The notes beneath the pieces are model-generated. The model ran no database searches and had not been told where the DNA came from. It worked only from the letters and a program-made list of their open reading frames with translations. Both the position numbers and the translations under genes were made by a program. Of a stretch of 64,000 bases of DNA, positions 10,462 through 21,939 are shown piece by piece. Source of the DNA: Owenia fusiformis (Eukaryota; Annelida; Polychaeta; Sabellida; Oweniidae); assembly GCA_903813345.2 (NCBI GenBank), contig CAIIXF020000007.1:36540759-36604758 (forward strand). Reading direction: 5' to 3'. Each line of letters begins with the position of its first letter. The first letter of the stretch is position 1.

Positions 10462-11440
10462 CGGAACTCTAAGAGCAAGAAGCGATATTTTAATTTCGAA
10501 ACGTTCGGAGCTAGAAGCGATCCGGAGAAGCGATATTTCAATTTCGAAACTCTCAGAGCTAGAAGCGATATTTCAATTCAGTAACTCTCAGAGCAAGAAG
10601 CGATATTTCAATTTCGAAACTCTCAGAGCAAGAAGCGATAATTCAATTTCGAAACGTTCGGAGCTAGAAGCGATCCGGAGAAGCGATATTTCAATTTCGA
10701 AACTCTCAGAGCTAGAAGCGATATTTCAATTTAGAAACTCTCAGAGCTAGAAGCGATATTTCAATTCAGTAACTCTCAGAGCAAGAAGCGATATTTCAAT
10801 TTCGAAACTCTCAGAGCAAGAAGCGATATTTCAATTTCAAAACGTTCGGAGCTAGAAGCGATCCGGAGAAGTGATATTTCAATTTCGAAACTCTCAGAGC
10901 TAGAAGCGATATTTCAATTCAGTAACTCTCAGAGCAAGAAGCGATATTTCAATTTCGAAACTCTTAGAGCTAGAAGCGATATTTCAATTTCGAAACTCTC
11001 AGGGCTAGAGACGATATTTCAATTTCGAAACTCTCAGAGCAGAAGCGATATTTCAATTTCGAAACTCTCAGGGCTAGAGACGATATTTCAATTTCGAAAC
11101 TCTCAGAGCAAGAAGCGATATTTCAATTTCGAAACGTTCGGAGCTAGAAGCGATCCGGAGAAGTGATATTTCAATTTCGAAACTCTCAGAGCTAGAAGCG
11201 ATATTTCAATTCAGTAACTCTCAGAGCAAGAAGCGATATTTCAATTTCGAAACTCTCAGAGCTAGAAGCGATATTTCAATTTCGAAACTCTCAGGGCTAG
11301 AGACGATATTTCAATTTCGAAACTCTCAGAGCAGAAGCGATATTTCAATTTCGAAACTCTCAGGGCTAGAAGCGAGATTTCAATTCAGTAACTCTCAGAG
11401 CTAGAAGCAAAGCGATAGTTCAAGTTCGATAACTCAGCCG
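10462..11440. repeat. Minisatellite, 35-bp unit with higher-order structure
   Basis: About 28 units of AAGCGATATTTCAATTTCGA plus AACTCTCAGAGCTAG. Variants include AATTCAGTAACTC in place of AATTTCGAAACTC, and a longer unit with CGTTCGGAGCTAGAAGCGAT plus CCGGAGAAG at 10503, 10656, 10844 and 11136. The long unit divides the array into blocks of about 153, 188 and 292 bp, i.e. whole numbers of 35-bp units plus about 12-13 bp. That is a higher-order organisation produced by unequal exchange. Confidence 0.9.
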
Positions 11441-11475
11441 ATTACATTTGTGCTGGGTCATTTACCCCTTGCCGT

Positions 11476-11658
11476 TTAAGTTGATGAAAACGTCCATGTT
11501 TTAATGTAAAGCTCACGGGATGGCTGTTCCTTTTGCGATTGGAGTGATTTGATCAAAGAATCGGTAATGCTCAATCTGTAGGCTCTTAAGATCTGCCCTA
11601 TTAACTCGTTTTTACATGATTCACATGGAGAGATGACCATCTTTATATGATCAATCAA
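11476..11658 (-). CDS. Weak candidate coding end, 60 codons
   Basis: An open minus-strand frame running to TAA at 11476-11478, with a mixed polar composition (it includes SCKNELIGQILRAYRLSITD). A possible acceptor CAG lies at about 11596, just upstream of ATCTTAAGAGCC. It lies immediately beyond the 35-bp minisatellite and downstream (minus sense) of the candidate exon at 12473-12685, so it could be the end of that gene. Equally it could be chance; a 60-codon run is not rare in this window. Confidence 0.15.
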   Translation of the reverse strand: MIDHIKMVISPCESCKNELIGQILRAYRLSITDSLIKSLQSQKEQPSRELYIKTWTFSST

Positions 11659-11664
11659 AGATGA

Positions 11665-12470
11665 TTACCTAGATATATTAACTAAAAGTACTGGGTTTAG
11701 TATGTTAAGTGGTTTTTGAGAGTCATATATTTGATCATGGGTATTTTCTCAAATGAGTACATTATATAATTCTCGTTGAAATGGTATGTTATCCTCAAAG
11801 TAAGCTTCCAAAGATGATGAAATATTCAGTCCGACTCTCTGAAAAAAATGGATTTGTTGTTTTGAACTTTATCACGTTTCAACGCCATTTCTTCTTTCAG
11901 AAGCTAAAGACAAGAAAATTTAGATATAGTATAAACGAAAAAGGAAGGTTATTTTTGGGAAAATGAATCCGATATTTTGAAATATTCGTGGATATGGTAT
12001 CACAAAGGTGAATCTTTTTTTGTTGATATCATCGATTAATTAATATTCTTAATATTACCTGATAACTTCGTAATACTTGGAAAACACTGTTGAACTTATT
12101 TCCCTTCTCTTAATAACTAATTTAATTCAGGTAAGAAATAGCTTCTCACTGTAGAATTTGCGCTCGCAGTGTATCTATTTATGGTCAGAATACAGTCATA
12201 GCGAAAGATACGATTGTCTTAAATCATTCACTATTCAATTCCTAGTTTTTGGTAACATTTAAGGCTAAATTTAAATTGCTTGAATGATCATTATTCTGGT
12301 CTTAAACATAACAACGAAATTCATTAAGAGTATAGAATTTTTCCTTAACTCTGTTTGAACTTTGTAATTGCATCGGCTTAAAATGCATGCAATCTCTCCT
12401 CAATTTCCAATATAACATCTCCAAATTGCTTTGTTATAATAAAACGAAGTGAACGTTGTTCAATGAACTT
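11665..12470. other. No feature; would be intron if the flanking minus-strand exons are real
   Basis: AT-rich, no arrays or inverted repeats. The plus-strand ORF 11781-11966 has no protein-like character beyond chance. Confidence 0.35.
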
Positions 12471-12472
12471 AC

Positions 12473-12685
12473 CTCGACAGGTGGTCTTGATCTTGTTCTA
12501 CAGGAGGCATGAATAGTTCCATTTACGCCTACAGAACAGTTTGGTCGCATCCTTTGATCCAAAAGTGTATCAGTTGTATTTTCCGGATACGTATCGGTAT
12601 TGTTGAACGCCATATCGAAGTATTTTATCAAAACTTCCTGATTGTCCAAGTCGGTTTTTATTGCTGATTCTTTCAGGATAACATC
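12473..12685 (-). CDS. Best candidate internal exon: extracellular-type 71-codon exon
   Basis: On the minus strand an acceptor (ATTTTAACAACAG, to 12686) precedes GATGTT and a strong donor GAG/GTAAGT (12472-12467) closes it. The exon is 213 nt, exactly 71 codons, phase 0 at both ends, and one frame is fully open. The peptide begins DVILKESAIKTDLDNQEVLI and ends GTIHASCRTRSRPPVE. It carries N-glycosylation sequons NNT, NTT, NCS and NGT and two cysteines, which suits a secreted or ectodomain segment. I do not recognise the family. The amphipathic start followed by a Cys-containing, glycosylated stretch loosely recalls ectodomains of adhesion-type receptors, but that is only an impression. A chance exon with both splice sites and this length is unlikely but not excluded. 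Confidence 0.45.
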
Positions 12686-13180
12686 CTGTTGTTAAAATGC
12701 AGACAATATATATCGCATATTTTCCAAAATCCTACTATGAATTCTTTGCGTATATAAGGAGAGCACGTCTCTCATCGCTTCACTATTTCTGCTTTTTTAA
12801 AACAAATTGTATTAATCTAAACAGATGCAGCATTTCATTGAATGCATATAAATCAATTAACAAAACCAATTTCTTATACACTGGTAAATCTCCCTTCTTA
12901 TACCGTTTCGGAAATGCAACATAAACTAAATCTTTTCTCCGTCTTCGCGTTTTATTGGTTATGAGAATGCATCAGTAATTTGTATCGCTATATCAGTGTG
13001 CACTACCTTCCCTTAATTATAATCACAAACGTTACGTCCACTGGTACTAAATAAACTGAATGACACTCTCTCCGTTCTTTCTCAATTTTAATCATATCCT
13101 CCGCGGTCGGTTGATATGTGCAGTAAATTCCCACTACGCTATCCGATATTGATAATAAGATAAACTATTTCTCAAGACTA

Positions 13181-13280
13181 TTAGATAAACTTCTTCTCGA
13201 GACTGTCAGCTAAACTATCATTCAAGACGCTTCGGGGACTCCGTCCATCTTTGATTGACTCGGAAACACCATCCACCATC
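13181..13280 (-). CDS. Candidate terminal exon, minus strand
   Basis: An excellent 3' splice site (CTTCCTTTTTTCAG on the minus strand, ending at 13281) is followed by an open frame in phase 1 starting MVDGVSESIKDGRSPRSVLN and closing with TAA at 13181-13183. The other two phases also stay open for 19 to 20 codons after the acceptor (one starts DGGWCFRVNQRWTESPKRLE), so the reading frame is uncertain. The 3' part overlaps a short TTTATCTAATAGTC-type repeat. It lies 495 bp upstream, in minus sense, of the exon at 12473-12685, but no good donor joins the two. Confidence 0.25.
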
Positions 13281-13486
13281 CTGAAAAAAGGAAGATATCA
13301 ATTTATTAATGACTTGTTCTCGCGTGTTTTGTTTTGAAATAGATTAGGTAAGCAGATGTACTTTGCTTTTCCTTTCCGGAACGTAGAATGAGATTGCATC
13401 AATAGCAAAAATAGATTAAGAAGCTACGTAGGAAGGCAGGTCAACCCAATGCAAAGCTTGGAGAGCTTCGTGACAAGTATATACGA

Positions 13487-13680
13487 CTGATATCCGTACC
13501 CTGAAATCACGGTTCTGTGCTCTACCTGAACATTGGACTGTACGGTATCTGAAACGGTTACTTGTACGCCACCGTCTTTACGATGGTATCGTATTCAAAC
13601 GGTATTGTAACGATGCTACACTACCGTACAATATATTTTACGGTGTCGCACGGTATCGCAACTGAAAGGACACGATGATG
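13487..13680. repeat. CGGTA-rich degenerate repeat with a shared terminal motif
   Basis: It starts CCGTACCCTGAAATCACGGT and contains many CGGTATC / CGTACGGT variants. The same motif occurs inverted at 22600-22630 (ACCGTGATTTCAGAGTGCGG), at the edge of another CGGTA-rich block. The pair looks like two copies of one dispersed repeat family, probably a DNA element with a degenerate internal repeat. Confidence 0.5.
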
Positions 13681-13816
13681 TACAATACAATAAGTTATTC
13701 ATTCAACGATTCGAGTGAAATACAGAAAATATTCTTCACGAGAAGGTCTGTATTTCACAATGCGCTAGCAGAGTGAAATACATACGTTCAAGGGAATAAT
13801 GTAACGTACTTATTCC

Positions 13817-14035
13817 ATGATTACTCAGATAAAACTCCCCCGCCCGAGAGAAACAGATGAACCTTCTCATCTCAAAAATATTTTAATCGATATTCCGGCC
13901 CTGTTGTTTGCTTTTATTGTATTATACGGCACGTTTTATTTTATGTCTTTTCTCTTCAATGTCCTCATCTCGAAGTGTAGTACGTGTTGCGAAAAGCTTT
14001 TTCGACGTTCGTCTGCCATATTGGATTTTTACTAG
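13817..14035 (+). CDS. Weak small ORF with one predicted membrane segment
   Basis: 72 codons. The N-terminal third is polar (MITQIKLPRPRETDEPSHLK), then about 25 hydrophobic residues, then a basic Cys-containing tail (SKCSTCCEKLFRR). The topology is plausible for a small membrane protein. Against it, no promoter, splice context or homologue is recognisable, and the opposite strand has an alternative ORF starting MADERRKSF. An upstream palindromic pair GTGAAATAC / GTATTTCAC (13718-13779) suggests repeat DNA. Confidence 0.15.
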   Translation: MITQIKLPRPRETDEPSHLKNILIDIPALLFAFIVLYGTFYFMSFLFNVLISKCSTCCEKLFRRSSAILDFY

Positions 14036-14039
14036 TTCA

Positions 14040-15030
14040 TGAAAACAATGTGCATGCTTCATATTTATTTCTTATATTTACATATGCGTGTTTTTATCCC
14101 AAAATTAAAAATTGCATTGCTCACAGTATAATATCCTGATATTTAAGTCAGATATTTCTAGCAAAATGCAAAGATTAGCACGCGTTGGTGTAAACTAATC
14201 GGGATTGATTTTTTCAGTAATATTCATATCCTGGATGGGAATCTGGTGGCATTGGGATACTGGACCGTATCCCAACGCTGACGTCATTGTCACTCTCTAT
14301 CCAACGCTAAGTGGAAGGTGCGTGTAAATACAGAATATATTTAAGTCACATGGACCAATCAGATTGGAGGGAATTTTACCATCATGGAATAAAATATCGT
14401 ACCGGATATGTTGTGACAATAACAACTAAGTGAAACTTCGTGTTATATAATAAACAGACAAATTAATACTGATTCGATAAAACGTAAAATGCATTATCTT
14501 AATTAAACCGATGTATATCCATAATTTCTATAATTGATAACTCATAACTAAGAAGGGAATTAAGAATATGTTTCGCCCTACGATAAAGTAAGTAGATGTC
14601 AATTTGCACTTGGAATTTTAAAGCATCATTTGAATGTTGGTTGCTGCAACTGTGTTCACCCAAGGGCTTATTTAATACCCAGGGCTTAGTTGTGTACGAA
14701 ACGAAACGAGAAACGGCACGACATCCGTGGCTTTGTTTGGTCTTTATAAGACAATGGTGTTTGGCTAATTCAAATTGGATGCGGTAAAAACCCGAACGCC
14801 AATTTGCGAACGTTCTCGCCCTTGGTTCACCCAGTTAAACTGTCCCCTGTTAGTCGATCGAAGGTTAATAGCAATGGATTAGACACAATTGCATTTTGCA
14901 CTTTGTACTATTGTAAAATGTTTACACAGAAGCATCTCAAGCATTCACAAGGTCACAGTTGTTAAGTTTAGACCACCCTGGAAATCGAAGAAAATGAAAA
15001 CAGGAAACACACGCGGATTAAAAATGAATT
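14040..15030. other. No gene recognised; one CRE-type palindrome
   Basis: TGACGTCA occurs at 14279-14286 between CCAACGC repeats (CCCAACGCTGACG and ATCCAACGCTAAG). Otherwise the stretch is unstructured. Confidence 0.35.
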
Positions 15031-15241
15031 TACACTCTCCTCCATAAGTTTGGCAATGGGAAATTCTCATCTTTGTTACTTACTAAAGCCTGTATATATA
15101 TCTGTCGATTTCAAACATAAGTGTGTTTTATATATGTCCGAGCTATTGAAATTAAAGAACATATAATCGAGGTTTAAACATTGACTTATTTGATATGCCG
15201 TCTATTGAAACTTCCAGTCGCTAAACTAATCGGGGAGTGTG
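15031..15241. mobile_element. MITE, CACTCCC-end family
   Basis: Left end TACACTCTCCTCCATAAGTT, right end CTAAACTAATCGGGGAGTGT. About 211 bp and no ORF. It is followed after about 46 bp by a second copy at 15288, so two family members inserted side by side. Confidence 0.75.
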
Positions 15242-15287
15242 CGAATGGCCTCAGTGTATTTTCGGGCTCTCTGCTTTTTGTTTTTAC

Positions 15288-15502
15288 TACACTCCCTCCC
15301 ATTAGTTTGGCAACTTTGAACTTTCATTAGATAGTGCATCGAATCCTGTCCACATATTGTTCCATATTGCAATATTTCGGAAATATATGACTTTGATAAT
15401 TGTTTACATAGTCGATCGTAAACAGGTTTTAATAGGAATGAATTGAGTGATCGTTAATTCAAGAGTGGACTGTCGATTTCCATACCATTGTAGAGGGTGT
15501 AA
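15288..15502. mobile_element. MITE, CACTCCC-end family, second adjacent copy
   Basis: The left end TACACTCCCTCCCATTAGTT is well preserved. The right end is worn (CATTGTAGAGGGTGTA). At about 215 bp its length fits the family. Confidence 0.6.
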
Positions 15503-15866
15503 ATAGCATGTATAGCAAAACGGCATAACGAGGCTCTCAATAAGTAAAATATCAATCCATGTCGTAGTCGGATTGATTGTATCACTTATAACGAGACTGT
15601 TATAGCATCACATTGATATCACAGTCATCAACTTGCAATTGGGGCAATTCCGAATTGCATTTACCAATGACAGTAAAAACGGCATATCTGTCACGCTTTT
15701 TGTATTGATGAATTACTTGCAATAAAAGTGCTTGCATATGAGGTTTATGTCACGATCATGAGTCCCAAAATAACGCCTTGGTTTAGGCAGATAGCTGATT
15801 CAAGGAGCAGTATGTCAATTATATCGCCGGCCTTGATCAGTGGGAACGGTAAGGAAGTATAATGAA

Positions 15867-15960
15867 AGCATAAGTTGTTAAAGAATGTTTATGACTATCA
15901 AGTGCTAAGAAAACGTAAAAATGATTTTTAGAATTATCATCCTTTAACAACTTATGCTAT
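15867..15960. mobile_element. Small inverted-repeat element (hairpin)
   Basis: AAGCATAAGTTGTTAAAGAATG on the left is mirrored by CATCCTTTAACAACTTATGCT on the right, with about 50 bp between. It is probably a very small MITE or a stem-loop. Confidence 0.6.
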
Positions 15961-15999
15961 TATTTCCCATATAACCAATCACTCATAGTTTATCCACAA

Positions 16000-16930
16000 C
16001 ATTATTTGAATAAGGAATATCACTTTTAACGCACGCATATCTTCGCTGAGTTCCCGTTGGTGTTCTTCATACCGCATTCATGAGTGTATTCTTATCGATT
16101 TATGTTCGCGGTCAGTTTGTGTCAAAATATTTTGATTTTCATTTCATTTTGGCGTCACTTTCTCGTGTTATATGTCGATTAGGAGGGTTAATGGAATTTC
16201 ACGCCAATCTAAACGTGTACATTCTATACGGAAAGTTCTTCTTCGAATATACCAGGCCCGATTATTTGTTATAAATAGGCCCCATTTTTTCAAATTTATG
16301 TCGACTTCATATTGTATATTTTCTTATTCTTATTTTCATATTCTTTATTTTAAATCAATCAAGATTGAAAGACTCGTAATTGACTTTTTTAAGAAACGAA
16401 ACAGCCACTTAGCTGATTTAATTAATTGGATCATTAACACGCAGTGACTTCGTGCGCAACATTTTAAAGCCATTTAACCTTGCAGCTCATTTGATTGTTC
16501 AGCTTAACTTATGGTACTGCCATAAACCATATGATTATTTCAATATGAAATGTCCTGTCTTTTTTAATCAATAGATTTATTTCATGAATATAAACAAATT
16601 AACAATGAATGAACAGAATTGTGGCAAATCGCCTTCCGGCATTTCATGTTTTGTGTGTAACAATAGGACTCATTTATTAAACGAGACTTCAACGAGATTT
16701 CAAAGTTATATAGCAAACCTTCTCATTTTTCTTAACGCTCAAGGAGAAGGTCAGCGCTATAAGGGTATTTTGACGCACATGCCAAGTTTGAAAAATTAGG
16801 ATTGATTTTACTCTATAAGTGCGTGCGATTAGTACACGTCAATGGTTTCTATCTTTCACTTTGGGCTAAGATGAATGAGCCTATTGGTTAACTTGTCAAG
16901 GAAGATTATGTAAGCGTTTATGATCCGTTC
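16000..16930. other. No gene recognised
   Basis: Several overlapping plus-strand frames are open (16080-16274, 16172-16447, 16584-16799), but they are Phe/Tyr/Ile/Ser-rich, as expected from AT-rich DNA, and lack splice context. Confidence 0.35.
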
Positions 16931-16931
16931 C

Positions 16932-17102
16932 AGGCCCATAGCCAGGATTTGCCGAGGGGGGTTCACTTTTTGAAAAATTCCAAGGGGGTTCACTTGTGAG
17001 AATTTTGGTCTAAAAATGGTTAATTCAATCAATTAAAAGGTGCTCTGAATGGTAAAAAACTGCATGATTTTGAAATAACTGTTGGCTAGGGGCCTGAGTC
17101 CT
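16932..17102. mobile_element. MITE, CAGGCCC-end family, copy 1
   Basis: It starts CCAGGCCCATAGCCAGGATT, followed by a G run, and ends in GGCTAGGGGCCTGAG. Internally it shares GGTAAAAAACTGCATGATTTTG with GGTGAAAAACTGCAGGTTTTG in the copy at 20846-21028. Ends of the type CAGGCCCGTAGCCAGGATTT are typical of a short non-autonomous DNA element seen widely in invertebrates. Confidence 0.65.
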
Positions 17103-17634
17103 CTCAGTTTTACTTCTCATTCTTACTTCTTTCTAATATGCTTACTTCTTATTCCTTTGTGAATAACGTAACGGCTTTGTTTAAAAGTGGATAGTTGGTG
17201 GTTCTATTGAGGGACTTTCTGTGAATTGAATCAATTGAATTTTTCAATTAATCAATTCATCATTTTTTTCAAAAAATAATGATTTTTCGGGGAGTTGTAT
17301 CTGTAAGGAAATGTATATTGTTTGAGATAGCTAAAAACAAAACGAATTCGTTGTCCCTTAGTGAATGTGTTTTTACTTTCATAAAATAAAGGCATATTTA
17401 ATAGTGTTTTTTTTTTCATTTATAAAAAATGAAAGTAATAGTCGTGAAGCATATTGAAAGTTACATTTCCTTTGAGAGAACGAATGGTTTCCTGTTCGGG
17501 AAATCTCAAATAAAAATCTGATCGTTTTTAGATGAAACGGAAACATATCTAATTAATGAATTCGTAAACATGTATCGTTTTCAGCATCCCCTTCTATCAG
17601 ATTCTATTGACAAGGGCCTAACCAAATAAGTGTA

Positions 17635-18009
17635 TTACCCTTTTTGCATACAAGTATGTTTAGATCTAGACTTCGAGTAGAGCTGCGTTTTTATCGATAC
17701 GCGCAGCGCTGAAAACGTGATAATTCCATTTATCATTTTCTGACAATTTAGAATGTTCTTCAAAAGGCCGTATTTCCCTCTCTTAACAGTCTTAAGTTCA
17801 GTGTCTGATTCAACAATTTCAAGAACTATGTCAGTACGAGTTTCAACAAGGGAGTCAATTCTTTGTAAAAATCGAAAGAAAAAGTAAAGCCGTAAACATT
17901 TGATTATGTTGTAAGATGTTATTAAAACTCTTATAAACCCTCGAGTTTTCACATGATGAAAAGGGACAAATACTAACAATAGGGAGTTTAAGCTTGCAAT
18001 GTTTTTCAC
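17635..18009 (-). CDS. Long open frame, probably chance (124 codons)
   Basis: One of the longest open frames in the window. The C-terminal half (from FLQRIDSLVETRTDIVLEIV) is less skewed in composition than the N-terminal half, and a pyrimidine-rich tract ending ACAAAG precedes it. However, about one ORF of this length is expected by chance here. A short inverted repeat (AGTTTAAGCTTGCA at 17989-18002, mirrored near 18096-18109) overlaps its 5' end. No domain recognised. Confidence 0.15.
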   Translation of the reverse strand: MKNIASLNSLLLVFVPFHHVKTRGFIRVLITSYNIIKCLRLYFFFRFLQRIDSLVETRTDIVLEIVESDTELKTVKRGKYGLLKNILNCQKMINGIITFSALRVSIKTQLYSKSRSKHTCMQKG

Positions 18010-18849
18010 AACCTCAACGCGAACGGAAAATATTTAAGCGATGCATTTATATGGGCGATTGGTCATACGTAAAGGTTGGCGTTTCAATCTTTTATGCAAG
18101 CTTAAACTCACTATCCCGAACGATAACAAAACTGGTAAATTTGTTTTAGTAACTTTTCTAAAGTTTTCCATTGTTTATTACATTAAATGTGTTTAAAGTA
18201 TCGAGAAAAGTTACACTTAAAAAATATAACGTTTATATTATTATATAATTAAACCAACGCCATTGATATACTTATAATTATAATAGATTTGCCTAAAAGT
18301 TGTATGAGTACAAGTTACACCGCATAGTTTAACTTTAAACTGGATTTTAAACATGCATCAAACAAGTGATGATTTTTGACATTATGTCGTAGACCAAAGA
18401 AATGAGACTGCCGTAATTATGACTATGGTCATTTAACATTCGGGTTTTCTTTTGTTACCCGGACTTTGTTCAGAAACTTGAAACATAGAAGCAAGAAAAG
18501 AAATCTACGATTTCTGCTTTTCTTGCTAAAAATTAGACCGGTGCATATAAGAACAATATACTGACATGTAACTGCAAGTGTGCCTATACTTAAACTCTTA
18601 CTATATTTAAGAACAGGTACGTATCCCTGCATCCTCCGAAGGTGCCGAGAATACATACATGTACCTCCTATAAAGAAAAACCTGGATCTTTCAGCCCTTC
18701 GATCGTTTTCTGACGCGCATCTTTTCCATTAAATCAACTTCAGAAGGGCACATTCTCTCGACAGTGCACGGATGGCGATAAAATATTTTACATGGTAAGC
18801 GCTTGTTTGATTCCTCGAATATGAAGATCTGACGATCGGATTCGCTTAC

Positions 18850-18898
18850 CTGAACCCGAGTGCAAGCAGAGGTAATCGAGGTTACAATAAAGAATAAT
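18850..18898 (-). CDS. Candidate small internal exon
   Basis: On the minus strand: acceptor CATATCCCAG, 49 nt, donor CAG/GTAAGC. In phase 2 to 0 it reads LFFIVTSITSACTRVQ. Both splice sites are good, but the exon is short and hydrophobic and has no recognised partner. Confidence 0.2.
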
Positions 18899-18899
18899 C

Positions 18900-20284
18900 T
18901 GGGATATGTTATGTCATGGACCTTGTGGCCCTGTCCCCATTAACAATCAAATCAACAACTACTAACTATACATTTCCTCAATAGCTATATGACATTTTCT
19001 CATTTTAGCAGGTCGTTCAATAAGTTTATGGAAAATGCTCTCATTTCAAATTCTAAATTTGTCCGTGAAATTTTTACAAAACATCAAATAATATCTGGTT
19101 ATTGATTCGGTAAATAACAACATCTCTTATATTATTGGTCAAAATATTGCCGAATATAATAACTTGACTTTAGGGTAAGAGAGTAACAGGAGAGGAACCT
19201 AACGACCAGGCATGCAGACTCAAAGATAGTGCTTTTATTATGACATCATAAAACCCGGGGCTACTTAAAATGGCTATTTGTAATGCTAATTATGAATACA
19301 TACTTTGTTACTTAATGTAATATTATCCTGTTAATTGCTTAATTATTGCCTATTTAATAACATTGTAGATAGTAGGGGATTAGCGCAGGTGTAAAGAACA
19401 ATTAAATCAATAACTTATGTTAAAATAACTTAATTATGTCGTAAATCCAAAACATATAGTTATTGACCAGGCATTCATCTAACAAATCAAGTCAAATTAA
19501 AGGTGATATTTATGCTAAAAAACGTAACGAAATTTTAACTTCACTTCAGCAAAAATTAAAAAGTACTTCGACAATACTCTGGGCTGAATCAAAGATGGAT
19601 ATATCGAATAATACTAGTATAGTATTATAGGCCCATTACACAACGATACCAGAAAGACTCAATTGTAAAACATCGTTGGGAAAACCAACTGAATTGAGTA
19701 CCATATCGAAGTGGTTGTATTTATTCTTCTAATGGGATGACAATATAGCATTACACTCGTAGGAAGAATGCTTAGTGATGGTATATTTGTATTGTACGCC
19801 TCTATTAGGATGACTAGATCAATTTTCCGGCAAATAAATGAAAACAAATTACCTATTTGTTTTTCCGATGCATACGAGTTATGTTGTTTTAAGGAGATAA
19901 CGATTTGAAGCACAGCGACTTTCATAATGTACATGTATCCAAGAGAATGTAAGTTGCTGATTAAGAATTTACCGATTTTCAAATGAACATTATAAATAAT
20001 GTTCAATATAGACGCATTGGCATTGACTCATCTCGAGAGATTTTATCGTTTAATCAGTAATTTTGAATTATGCCAAAAAGTCACACAAACACACAAAATG
20101 CCTATATTCACAATGTAATGAAGGGAATGATAGTCCCATCGGTGCCGTAACTCAAATTTCTGATGGTTTGTGTAATTCATGGTGGCGAACCTGGGTAAGG
20201 CTCGACAACAAATCTTAGTCATGTCAGTCTAATACTATATTATCCCCAACTCATCGTCGAGTAAACAAGGGACGTACCCGACCC
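18900..20284. other. No confident feature
   Basis: The minus-strand frame 19659-20006 is open for 115 codons with ordinary composition, but that is near chance expectation. No inverted or tandem structure seen. Confidence 0.35.
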
Positions 20285-20452
20285 TCATCGGACTTGGTTA
20301 ATTGACGAGTTGGGCTGATTAAAGTAATGCAAGAGTGTCGCCAGTATCTGAGATAAATAGTGTAAAATGGTTGCGAAATGGATGTAGCCCCTCTCAGCCA
20401 ACTTTATGAGATGGGACAAAATATCAATATCACGTTGCAATGTAAAGACATC
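20285..20452 (-). CDS. Candidate terminal exon, 55 codons, minus strand
   Basis: The acceptor TTCATTTTTTTCTGCAG (ending at 20453) is one of the best in the window. The exon opens in phase 0 as DVFTLQRDIDILSHLIKLAE and closes with TGA at 20285-20287. It contains an NSS sequon. Like the exon at 12473-12685 it starts GATGT (Asp-Val) in phase 0 and continues as an amphipathic helix-like stretch, so the two could belong to one gene or be paralogous exons. That is inference. A donor-like GTACGT lies just past the stop. Confidence 0.3.
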   Translation of the reverse strand, partial: DVFTLQRDIDILSHLIKLAERGYIHFATILHYLSQILATLLHYFNQPNSSINQVR

Positions 20453-20845
20453 CTGCAGAAAAAAATGAACTAGCCAGAATGATTGTAAATGTATTTTCAT
20501 GTCTTTACCGGTTATAATAAAGTAATTCAACAAGGTGACGATCCAAGATTCTAATTTCTATATGTACCTTCTTATTATCGTCCAAAGGCTTCATGAAAAT
20601 GACTGATTCAAGCAAAATAACACGTCAATTTAGAGCGAACATTTAACTTATCTAATATTTTGTTTTCTGTTTCGATTGAGACATTTTAGCCAACTCAACA
20701 CAATGTAATTCCCTTGTTGATTCTCAAGTAGTACATAACATACGACATATCCATAACAAAGAACTATTGAAAATACGGGCCATACACGTTTGTTTTTCTT
20801 ATGATGGATCGATAACCTGAGGAAACATTTGGTTTCAGCAAGTTG

Positions 20846-21028
20846 GGGCAAGTCTAGATTTAAGTAATCCAAGTCAATGGGGGGGGGGGGGTACCATTTG
20901 GCAATTTTGGCCAAAAATGCCCAAAATCACTTGAAAAACGCTACTCAAAATGGTGAAAAACTGCAGGTTTTGACATAATTGTGGACCAGGGGAGCGGGAA
21001 CCCCCTCCCCCTGGCTACGGCCTGGCCT
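20846..21028. mobile_element. MITE, CAGGCCC-end family, copy 2 (inverted)
   Basis: The right end CCCTGGCTACGGCCTGGCCT is the inverted form of the family's CAGGCC-GTAGCCAGGG start. The centre carries GGTGAAAAACTGCAGG, shared with copy 1. A run of 13 or more G follows the left end. Confidence 0.6.
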
Positions 21029-21939
21029 GTTGAATGAATATTTTTTATCGTATTATGGTGAGGCAATACTCAAATTTGCGATAAGAGTTCAGGTGATAAT
21101 TTACATAAATATCCCCCATGATGCATTGCTTTAAATTTGGAAGGGACAAATTTTCATTAGCCCGACGAACTAGTCGATTAAATTTTGATAAAACTAGCGT
21201 AAATCTTGACAAAATGACAGTTTCTCAGCTTCCGATCTTCCATCATACCTCAAACTTAGTTATATGATCCAATCTATTCAATTATCAGAAAGATAATCGG
21301 AGATTCAAAGTAACATTATATATATTTCTGGGAAATCAGTGACGTCCCTGGAATTGGACGGCATTTACAACTACAGATTTCTTCGAATTTGTTGATTATA
21401 GTTCAAAAAGCCTTGTTGTATATCTTAATTACATACATATCTCTTGTTTGTGCAAATGCAACTCTACATAAATGTTTTATAAAGACGCAGTGCGGCATTG
21501 GAAATTGCACCCCTGTGTAATCCAATGGGAAAGAACCCGGACGAGGTTGTACCATACTTGAGAGCTCTTCAAACGGGAGGTAACTAAACTGAACTAAACC
21601 TAAGTTTTATCGCGTATTGGAGTATTGGATAAAACGTCACACTGACTGTTATGATTTTACTTACAAATGCAGAGGCATACGATATGAAATCCTTAAAATG
21701 TAATATTTGCAGGTTAATTGGGTGTTTGAGAGGAGTACTGTGAAAAATCATGGAAATAATCATCAACTGTTATTTACCTTGCAATTATTAATAATCCCGA
21801 AAATGCAGAATAAGAAGCGTAATCAAACCAAATTGAAAAATTAGATTATCTAGAATGGTGAAATTGAACACAATTCAATCAAAGACGCCCAGATTGAATT
21901 GACCCTGAATTTGACTTAAGTATTTTATCTTCAAATGTT

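Noticed and set aside
19659-20006. 115-codon minus-strand ORF
   Set aside because: Ordinary composition but no splice or domain support. At this base composition one or two such runs are expected in 64 kb.
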